DNA from: Nitrosopumilus sp. BACL13 MAG-121220-bin23
Lineage (GTDB): Archaea; Thermoproteota; Nitrososphaeria; Nitrososphaerales; Nitrosopumilaceae
NCBI GenBank assembly: GCA_001437625.1
Contig: LIAL01000002.1
Coordinates: 1-38,544 of the forward strand
DNA: 38,544 nt
Reading direction: 5' to 3'
In this document: in pieces, positions 17,507 to 23,675 of the stretch
How the letters are laid out: every line of letters starts with the position of its first letter
Position numbering within the stretch: position 1 is the first letter of the stretch
Position numbers and translations under genes: made by a program
Notes under the pieces: model-generated
The model's database searches: none
Told to the model about the DNA's origin: nothing
Seen by the model: the letters and a program-made list of their open reading frames with translations, nothing else

Positions 17507-18622
17507 TTGAATTTCACAGATTTTGATCAAATGCTCTCAATGAGTGATGAGACAAATCCTTTGATGATGTTGGTTTGGATTCTACCAATAATTCTTTTTG
17601 TATTTTATGGACAACACATTCAACTTTTAGTAACTTCTGGTGAAATTAAAAAAGGAATTAAAAAATTAGATGGATTTAGAGCAAATTCTAAAAAAGAATT
17701 AATTGATTATGTGAAGAATAATATCTCTTCCATAAATGATCCTACAAAAAAAATTGAACAATTTTTAGATTATTTTACAATAATGCCTGTTGATATGGAT
17801 CCCACTGGAATTGTTGATAAAGTACGTCATACTGTTAGGTCCAGAGAAGAGTACACTCGAAATCATGTAAAATCTATTTCTTCTGAACTTAGTGAAATTG
17901 AAATAAGTCGCATCCAAACTTTACTTGAAATTTCATCATCTTTACAAATGATTTACAAAATAGTCAATCATATGTTTTTGACTGCAAAAAAACAAAAGAA
18001 CTATCCGTTAATTTTACCTGTACAAATGATGCTTCCGTTTCTTATGGAACATGCAACAGCAATGAATGCTTCAATCCCTGCATTCAAATTGGGACAACCT
18101 CTTGGTGATGGAATTGGGCCAATGGTAGTTGGAAAAATGATGTTGAATTCTGAAAAAGAAATTATTTCATTTCAAACTGCTCTTGCAAAAATAGAATATA
18201 AAAACAGAAAACTTTTTTTGCTAAAAGCAGAAGGTCCTGGCTCTACTGTTGGTAGACCTGATGACGCATTACAAAAAATTGTTGATACTAACAAAATTGA
18301 TGCAGTAATCATGATTGACGCTGCATTGAAAATGGAGGGTGAAGATTCTGCATCCGTTGCACGTGGATTTGGTGCAGCGATTGGTGGAATTGGAACTGAA
18401 AAATTTCAAATTGAACACATTACTACTCAAAATAAAATCCCTGTTTTTTCAATTGTGGTTAAACAGTCTGTAAAAGAGGCAATTACTTTGATGACTAAGG
18501 AAATTGCTGATCAGGCTGATAATGTACGGTCACAAGTGTATGAGATGATCCTTGAAAATACTGTTGAAGGTGAATCTATAGTTGTAATTGGTGTTGGAAA
18601 CACTGCTGGAGTTCTTCAATGA
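17507..18622 (+). CDS. DUF1512-family protein
   Basis: About 371 residues. One membrane helix lies near the N-terminus (about 18-36, MMLVWILPIILFVFYG), followed by a helical region and a C-terminal alpha/beta domain. That domain has glycine-rich loops (GPGSTVGRPDDAL, ARGFGAAIGGIGTEK) and ends in SIVVIGVGNTAGV. This matches archaeal DUF1512, whose function is unknown. I chose TTG at 17507 because the element TTTAATTT at 17476-17483 lies about 26 bases upstream; TTG at 17498 is an alternative. The stop overlaps the next gene's ATG by four bases (ATGA). Confidence 0.65.
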   Translation: MNFTDFDQMLSMSDETNPLMMLVWILPIILFVFYGQHIQLLVTSGEIKKGIKKLDGFRANSKKELIDYVKNNISSINDPTKKIEQFLDYFTIMPVDMDPTGIVDKVRHTVRSREEYTRNHVKSISSELSEIEISRIQTLLEISSSLQMIYKIVNHMFLTAKKQKNYPLILPVQMMLPFLMEHATAMNASIPAFKLGQPLGDGIGPMVVGKMMLNSEKEIISFQTALAKIEYKNRKLFLLKAEGPGSTVGRPDDALQKIVDTNKIDAVIMIDAALKMEGEDSASVARGFGAAIGGIGTEKFQIEHITTQNKIPVFSIVVKQSVKEAITLMTKEIADQADNVRSQVYEMILENTVEGESIVVIGVGNTAGVLQ

Positions 18623-18801
18623 TATTTTCTAAAGAAAAAACTATACTTGCATACACTGTTGAAAAATGTCCAAAATGTAAAAAATTTCACAAAAGAGATT
18701 TTTCTGAAGGTGATATTTTATTTACAAATTCCTCCAAATGCAATTTTTGTGATGGTATTACAACTATTGATAAAATATTTGGTACAGTTTTAAAAAAATA
18801 A
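18619..18801 (+). CDS. Small protein with two CxxC motifs (zinc ribbon)
   Basis: A 60-residue protein with CPKC (about residues 15-18) and CNFC (about 36-39), a spacing consistent with one zinc ribbon. The remainder is lysine-rich with no membrane segment. Its ATG overlaps the DUF1512 stop codon by four bases, so it is translationally coupled to that gene and probably works with it. A T-run (18802-18808) begins right after its stop codon and may end the transcript. No named family is recognised. Confidence 0.7.
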   Translation: MIFSKEKTILAYTVEKCPKCKKFHKRDFSEGDILFTNSSKCNFCDGITTIDKIFGTVLKK

Positions 18802-18877
18802 TTTTTTTGGCATTATCTTGTTTTATAATTTAATAAATACTGTTAATTTTTTTAATTATGTGGTGTGATAATACAAA

Positions 18878-19435
18878 ATGAAAAATAAATTAAATTTAGC
18901 AAAACAATGTGCGATAAAACAACACAAGGGACAGTATCGTAAAAATAATAAAACTCCATACTGGCATCATTTACGTGATGTAGTGGATAATCTTGAAATA
19001 ATGGGAATTACTGATGAATCTATTTTATGTGCTGGTTGGTTGCATGATGTTATCGAAGACACTTCCTTTGATTTTGATGATGTCTCAAAATCTTTTGACA
19101 TACAAATTGCTCAAATTGTTTCTGATGTAACAAAAGAAACACGTCTACCTAAAAATCAACAAGAAAAAAATTATTTAACACAACTTGTAGACTCTTCTTG
19201 GCAAGCAAAAGTTGTCAAACTTGGAGATATTTTGGCAAATATTTCTGATTTAAAAAATTCTGAATTAACTAAAAAACAAAAAATCATTCAAATTAAATAT
19301 AAAATAAAATATCTCGGTGCAATAAAATCTGGAATTATTAAAAATAAATCTAAAATTCCAAATTTATCTCAAACTGAAAATTTATTGAATTTAGTATTAT
19401 CCCAATACGGTCAAAGAAAAATTACTTTGTTCTAA
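18878..19435 (+). CDS. HD-domain hydrolase of the RelA/SpoT (Mesh1-like) type
   Basis: A 185-residue protein that is only the HD phosphohydrolase part of RelA/SpoT enzymes. It has HKGQYRKNNKTPYWHHL at about 16-32, HDVIEDT in GWLHDVIEDT, and VVKLGDILANISDL in place of the usual VKLADxLxNL. These supply the H..HD..D metal residues. There is no synthetase, TGS or ACT domain. Relatives hydrolyse (p)ppGpp or related nucleotides; the actual substrate in this archaeon is unknown. Its 3' end overlaps the convergent small zinc-ribbon gene by 14 bases. Confidence 0.8.
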   Translation: MKNKLNLAKQCAIKQHKGQYRKNNKTPYWHHLRDVVDNLEIMGITDESILCAGWLHDVIEDTSFDFDDVSKSFDIQIAQIVSDVTKETRLPKNQQEKNYLTQLVDSSWQAKVVKLGDILANISDLKNSELTKKQKIIQIKYKIKYLGAIKSGIIKNKSKIPNLSQTENLLNLVLSQYGQRKITLF

Positions 19436-19535
19436 ATTTAAGATTGCATGTTGGACAAAACCATGAAACTGTCTCACCTTGCTCTTTAAACATTAATTTG
19501 CCACATTTTGGGCACGTTCTAATCTCTTCACTCAT
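19422..19535 (-). CDS. 37-residue zinc-ribbon protein coupled to map
   Basis: A short leftward gene with ATG at 19535 and TAA at 19422-19424. The product has two CxxC knuckles, CPKC (residues 8-11) and CPTC (about 28-31), 16 residues apart, in a basic, otherwise hydrophilic chain; this is a minimal zinc ribbon. Its ATG overlaps the last 8 bases of map, including the map stop codon, so it is very likely translated with map. Similar ribbons resemble the RNA polymerase subunit M/TFIIS type, but a specific role is not assigned. Confidence 0.75.
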   Translation of the reverse strand: MSEEIRTCPKCGKLMFKEQGETVSWFCPTCNLKFRTK

Positions 19536-20448
19536 TTTTGTGTGTTATTGCTTTAGTTGTTACAGTAACTCCGCTTTCCATTGGGATGAATGTGTGTTCG
19601 GCCTGAGCTACTCTTTGTTCGTTTATTTCTATTAGTATTGGATATGCTTGCACTGCTTTTTTCTTTATTAAAATATCTAGTAATTCTCTAGCTTCTTTTT
19701 CTTCCCATTTTCTTGTAATCCATCTTAATGCAAATGGTAACATGTTAAAATTTTCCCAAATAAAATCTAATAATTTATCTGCTTCACCATTCTTTGTTTT
19801 CTTTCTTGAATTTATTGCAAAAATATTTTTTATTACTCCATTTCTTACAAACCCTCCACCTTGTTCTGTTGTAACAAATGGTTCACATGCATAAGCTGTA
19901 TTCTCTGAAAGTGAAAATCCTCCAATTGACCAAATGTTTGGAATTGATCTTCCTGCATGAATTGTATATTGTCCTAATGAATGTCCGCTAAGATTTGCAA
20001 TTGGTTTGAATCCTTTTTGTTTAATTGTAGATTCTATTGTTCTTCCAATGTCGCTTGCTTTCACACCTGTTTTTATCATGGACATTGCATTTCCTAATGC
20101 TTCTTCTGCTGCTTGAACTAACCCGTCAAACTGTGGATCGTAGCAAACTGTTACCGCTGTATCTGCAATGTATCCGTTGATTTGTACACCTAGATCAATT
20201 TTTACTAAATCCGTATCTTTGATTACAATTGGATCATTTGGCTCTGCTGTATAATGTGCTGCAATTTCATTAATACTGGCATTTACTGGAAATGCACATT
20301 TTGCACCTCTTTTTATGATTTCATTTTCAACTTCTTCACAAATTTCATACACTGTTTTCCCTATCCAATCTTTGACCCTTACCATTTCTCTAATTTCTGC
20401 TGCAATTTTTCCTGCTTTGACATAATCTTCAAATGGCATAATTTTCAT
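19528..20448 (-). CDS. map: Methionine aminopeptidase, type II
   Basis: Removes the initiator methionine from nascent proteins. The 306-residue pita-bread fold shows the conserved ligands: His in NEIAAHYTAEP, the two Asp in DLGVQINGYIADTAVTV, His in GHSLGQYTIHAG, Glu in ACEPFVTTEQG and the last Glu in RVAQAEHTFI. The helical insertion before the C-terminal section marks it as type II, the archaeal and eukaryotic version. Its stop overlaps the small zinc-ribbon gene. It is divergent from the tRNA-Pro gene. Confidence 0.95.
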   Translation of the reverse strand: MKIMPFEDYVKAGKIAAEIREMVRVKDWIGKTVYEICEEVENEIIKRGAKCAFPVNASINEIAAHYTAEPNDPIVIKDTDLVKIDLGVQINGYIADTAVTVCYDPQFDGLVQAAEEALGNAMSMIKTGVKASDIGRTIESTIKQKGFKPIANLSGHSLGQYTIHAGRSIPNIWSIGGFSLSENTAYACEPFVTTEQGGGFVRNGVIKNIFAINSRKKTKNGEADKLLDFIWENFNMLPFALRWITRKWEEKEARELLDILIKKKAVQAYPILIEINEQRVAQAEHTFIPMESGVTVTTKAITHKNE

Positions 20449-20482
20449 CCTCTATCTGCCTTTAAAATTATTATCTGTGAAG

Positions 20483-20490
20483 CTTAAATT
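20483..20490 (+). promoter_or_regulatory. TATA element of tRNA-Pro
   Basis: CTTAAATT is centred about 25.5 bases upstream of the first base of the tRNA at 20512, the normal spacing for an archaeal tRNA promoter. Confidence 0.5.
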
Positions 20491-20511
20491 GGGGCGTTTT
20501 CGTATTTCGCT

Positions 20512-20585
20512 GGGATCGTGGTCTAGCTTGGTATGATTCTGCGTTTGGGACGCAGAGGTCGCGAATTCGAATTTCGCCGGTCCCA
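20512..20585 (+). tRNA. tRNA-Pro (anticodon TGG)
   Basis: A complete 74-base cloverleaf ending in discriminator A. The acceptor stem pairs GGGATCG with CGGTCCC (one T-G wobble). The D arm is GTC/GAT. The anticodon stem is CTGCG/CGCAG around the loop TTTGGGA, which gives anticodon TGG for proline. The T arm is GCGAA/TTCGC around TTCGAAT. No intron is seen, and the CCA end is not encoded, so it must be added enzymatically. Confidence 0.95.
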
Positions 20586-20681
20586 CTTCAACCATTATCT
20601 TATTATCAAATTATTTGATACTCCTATTGTCGAGCAATGAGGATGAGTTAGAGAATTGATTTTGAATGAAATATACTACTA

Positions 20682-20697
20682 ATACCGAGCTCGGCAT
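20682..20697. promoter_or_regulatory. G/C-rich palindrome upstream of the membrane zinc-ribbon gene
   Basis: ATACCGAGCTCGGCAT pairs at seven of eight positions around its centre, with a perfect 10-bp core (CCGAGCTCGG). It stands out sharply in an A/T-rich spacer. It lies just before a T-rich element (20699-20706) that is at the right distance to be the TATA box of the gene at 20729, so it would overlap the TFB-recognition region. A repressor or activator site is the likely reading; the binding protein is unknown. Confidence 0.45.
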
Positions 20698-20728
20698 GTT
20701 TTTATGAATTTGATTTAACTTATTTTTA

Positions 20729-20968
20729 TTGAAATTTGAGCGACGTGATATTATTTTAATTGCTGGCTTAATACTGGTCATGCTTGGATTAAGCCCATTC
20801 GCAGGACTTGTTTATTCAGCAATTATAACAATTGGACTATTTTTTGGAATCAAACTCTTTGTTGCTAAGAAAAATCAATCAATCCAGCAAGATGTGGGTG
20901 AGGGTATCTGTATGGAATGCGGTTCTAAAATTATTGATAACAAATGCTCAAATTGTGATGAATCTTAG
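20729..20968 (+). CDS. Small membrane protein with C-terminal zinc ribbon
   Basis: A 79-residue protein. A charged N-terminus (MKFERRD) is followed by a hydrophobic hairpin, about residues 8-25 and 28-47. The cytoplasmic tail has CMECG and CSNCD, a two-knuckle zinc ribbon at about residues 61-77. The TTG at 20729 is the only sensible start, since the reading frame is closed just upstream. A short hairpin followed by T-rich sequence lies after the stop. No named family is recognised. Confidence 0.65.
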   Translation: MKFERRDIILIAGLILVMLGLSPFAGLVYSAIITIGLFFGIKLFVAKKNQSIQQDVGEGICMECGSKIIDNKCSNCDES

Positions 20969-20977
20969 TAACAAGTT

Positions 20978-21094
20978 CTACGTATTTCTTAATACGTTGT
21001 AATTTTCTTTATTTTTTATGATTTTAATATCTCTGACTTTAACAAATAGCTCAACTTTTTCTCCATTTAATTCTAAAATGAGTCCTTTTCTCAA
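20978..21094 (-). CDS. Doubtful 38-residue reading frame
   Basis: A leftward frame with TTG at 21094 and TAG at 20978. The product alternates hydrophobic and charged residues (GLILELNGEKVELFVKVRD), as a small beta-rich domain might. It occupies the only spacer between two rightward genes. It has no clear promoter, may extend upstream through other TTG codons, and contains the hairpin at 20980-20997. Chance is a serious alternative in such A/T-rich sequence. Confidence 0.2.
   Translation of the reverse strand: MRKGLILELNGEKVELFVKVRDIKIIKNKENYNVLRNT
20980..20997 (+). terminator. Hairpin with T-rich tail after the membrane zinc-ribbon gene
   Basis: ACGTATT-TCTT-AATACGT forms a 7-bp stem with a 4-base loop 11 bases after the stop codon. 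T-rich sequence follows at 21001-21018. This would end the short transcript before the secreted-protein gene at 21113. Confidence 0.4.
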
Positions 21095-21112
21095 CAAATA
21101 TAGGAAATACAA

Positions 21113-23149
21113 ATGAAATACTCTCTTCTTCTACTATCTTTGGTACTACTTGTAGGAATTTCTACTCCGGCATATGCTCAAACAATTACTGATCATGTGG
21201 TAATTAATGAAGTTGATACTAATCCTCCTGGTAATGACTCTGAATCTATTTCTGAATGGGTAGAGCTTTACAATCCTACTGACGGTGATATTGATTTGAG
21301 TGGTTGGAGTATTGCATCCACTACAGTATTGAAAAAAACATTAACAATTCCTGAAGGAACTATTATTTCTTCTGGAGATTTTTTAACATTTGTTAATCAA
21401 AAAGTTTGGTTTACTGATACTGCTGAATTAATTGAACTAAAAAATAGTGATGGACTATTAGTTGATAAAACTCGTGAAGTTTTTGATCTTGCAAATGATT
21501 TTAAATCTTGGCAACGAACTTATGATGGTTTTTCTGATTGGAAATTTGCACCTTCTACTGCAGGTAGTTCTAATGGAAAATTAATTGAATATTTTGATCC
21601 TTTAGCTGTTGTACTAACTCTCACATCTGATAAAATTTCATATGGGTTTGATGATACTGCAGTAATTCACGGAACTGTTTCTGAAAAAATTTTTGTTGAA
21701 AAACCTTATTTTCAACCTGAGCCAATTTTAATAACTATTGTTGGACCCAATTTTTATCACAATGTTTCACTTTATCCTGATTACAATCTAAATTATGAAA
21801 CAACTCTTAGAATATCCCAAATTCTAGGAGTTGGAGAGGGTAACTATGAGGTATCTGTTACTTATGATGATGTAGTTGCTACATCTACTTTTTCTGTCAA
21901 TTCTGATATTATTGAAGAAATTCAAGATGGTGATGATTCATTACTAACTATCATGACTGATGAGCCTGAATACATTCCAGGTCAATTAGTTGCTATTACT
22001 GGAAGTACGTCTGAAATTATTCCTTTTGAGAGTTTACAATTTACTATCTATGATTCTATTGGTAAATTGATTGCTAGTGGAAATTTATTTACATCTGACG
22101 GACAATTTCATACTAGTCTTTTTCTAACAACAGTAAATCCAAATTATGGTATTTACACTATTGACGTTGAATATGATAATGATGTTGCATCTTCCACTTT
22201 TAACGTAGTTGAAAATTTTATTGATGAATCAGAATCTGTCATTATTGTTTCAGACTCTATAATTTTTGATATTGATAAATCTAAATACTTTCTTAATGAC
22301 TACATGACTTTATCTGGAACTATTACTAATTTTGATTCTAGTAATAGTGTATACTATCAAGTTGTTTATTTTAATTTTTATACTTCTAATGGAATACCTA
22401 TAACTTTTCCAGGACATTTTGATGAAAATGATAATTGGGAATTATCTAATATAGATTTTAAGGCTACTTCTATTCCTGATGATTCAGGTGCATTCTCTGT
22501 TACAGTTAGAATTCCATTTAATACTTTTTCTGAAGGTGACTATGTTGTAAAAGCAAATTATGGTGGTCTTATTGCAAATGAATCTTTTTCTATCATACCT
22601 GGAACACATTCAATTGGTGAAAAACCCTCTGAGAAAAATCCAAATGCTTCTATTCCCGGTAAACCTTCTTCAACTGACGAAAAATTTGAAAATGTATATT
22701 TTACTTCCAATGTAAAAACAATTATTGAAAAAGTTAATCGTATTTCTGATAATTTAATATCTGTCACTACTCAGGAAAAAATAATTGATGAAGAATCTGT
22801 AAAACCTAGGGTATTATCTGGTTCTATGCTTACTATGTCCAGTGATAATCAGTCTGATGTTAATTTACGAGTTATGTCTGAATCTGGTATTTGTATAATT
22901 GGTACTTCTGATGAATGTCTAGTAAGTGAATCTACAAGAAAACCTGGTCAAATTTTTGAAGTAGTGCAAATTGATGGATTAAATCTTAATGTACGTTATT
23001 CTGGTCCTGATGTTCGTTTAGAGAAATTTAGTATTCTTCCTACATCTTCTGATGAATTTCTTCCTAATACTAATTGGAATGTTGAAGTGATTAAGACTGA
23101 TGAAATTTCAAGACTTTATTATAAAATTACTTACAAAACTTTCGAGTAA
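21113..23149 (+). CDS. Secreted lamin-tail-domain protein with Ig-like repeats
   Basis: A 678-residue exported protein. Residues 1-22 form a signal peptide ending in TPAYAQ. A lamin-tail (LTD) domain follows at about 26-150: VVINEVDTNPPGND, SEWVELYNPTDGDIDLSGWSI and GDFLTFVNQ. Three Ig-like repeats follow, starting near 165, 280 and 385, each with a T-x-D...Y-x3-D/Q...I-x-G pattern. A low-complexity linker (about 500-525) leads to a C-terminal section of unknown fold. There is no C-terminal membrane anchor. It is probably a cell-surface or extracellular structural or adhesion protein. Confidence 0.75.
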   Translation: MKYSLLLLSLVLLVGISTPAYAQTITDHVVINEVDTNPPGNDSESISEWVELYNPTDGDIDLSGWSIASTTVLKKTLTIPEGTIISSGDFLTFVNQKVWFTDTAELIELKNSDGLLVDKTREVFDLANDFKSWQRTYDGFSDWKFAPSTAGSSNGKLIEYFDPLAVVLTLTSDKISYGFDDTAVIHGTVSEKIFVEKPYFQPEPILITIVGPNFYHNVSLYPDYNLNYETTLRISQILGVGEGNYEVSVTYDDVVATSTFSVNSDIIEEIQDGDDSLLTIMTDEPEYIPGQLVAITGSTSEIIPFESLQFTIYDSIGKLIASGNLFTSDGQFHTSLFLTTVNPNYGIYTIDVEYDNDVASSTFNVVENFIDESESVIIVSDSIIFDIDKSKYFLNDYMTLSGTITNFDSSNSVYYQVVYFNFYTSNGIPITFPGHFDENDNWELSNIDFKATSIPDDSGAFSVTVRIPFNTFSEGDYVVKANYGGLIANESFSIIPGTHSIGEKPSEKNPNASIPGKPSSTDEKFENVYFTSNVKTIIEKVNRISDNLISVTTQEKIIDEESVKPRVLSGSMLTMSSDNQSDVNLRVMSESGICIIGTSDECLVSESTRKPGQIFEVVQIDGLNLNVRYSGPDVRLEKFSILPTSSDEFLPNTNWNVEVIKTDEISRLYYKITYKTFE

Positions 23150-23183
23150 ATTCAAAATACTGCTAAATTAATGCTTGATTAAA

Positions 23184-23675
23184 TTGAAATTACAAGTTTT
23201 AATGTTCTATCAAGACGATCCAAAAAAATGCACTGCTGCAAAAATGGTAAAGTTTGGTCTTGCTAAAAATATAAAAAAAATTGGCTCAAGGGGATTAGTT
23301 TTAGATCCTTTTTCAGAAAAAACATTACTTCCAAAAGATAAGTCTGTGATTAATTCTATTGTTGGTATTGACTGTTCTTGGAATCTTGCAGATCATGCTT
23401 TTTCTCAAAAATTTAACGGTATCAAAAGAAAGTTACCTCCATTGTTTGCTGGAAACCCTGTAAATTATTCTAAATTAAATAAACTAACTACTGCCGAAGC
23501 CCTGTCTGGCTCATTATTTATTCTTGGTTTTAAAGAACAAGCTTTGGAATTATTAAATAAATTCAAGTGGGGTCATACTTTTTATGAATTAAATCAAAAT
23601 CTTTTAAATGATTATTCTAACGCTGAAAACGAGGAACAAATTCAAACTATTCTTGACGATTACGGTTTACTTTGA
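23184..23675 (+). CDS. tsr3: Tsr3, rRNA aminocarboxypropyltransferase
   Basis: Transfers the aminocarboxypropyl group of SAM to a small-subunit rRNA pseudouridine, a late step in ribosome maturation in archaea and eukaryotes (former DUF367). Landmarks are FYQDDPKKCTAAKM at the N-terminus, LVLDPFSEKTLLPKD, GIDCSWN, RKLPPLFAGNPVNYSKLNKL and TAEALSGSLFILG. At about 163 residues it is the compact archaeal form. I chose TTG at 23184, giving MKLQVLMFYQDD; TTG at 23175 adds three residues. The end overlaps the convergent solute-binding gene by 29 bases. Confidence 0.88.
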   Translation: MKLQVLMFYQDDPKKCTAAKMVKFGLAKNIKKIGSRGLVLDPFSEKTLLPKDKSVINSIVGIDCSWNLADHAFSQKFNGIKRKLPPLFAGNPVNYSKLNKLTTAEALSGSLFILGFKEQALELLNKFKWGHTFYELNQNLLNDYSNAENEEQIQTILDDYGLL

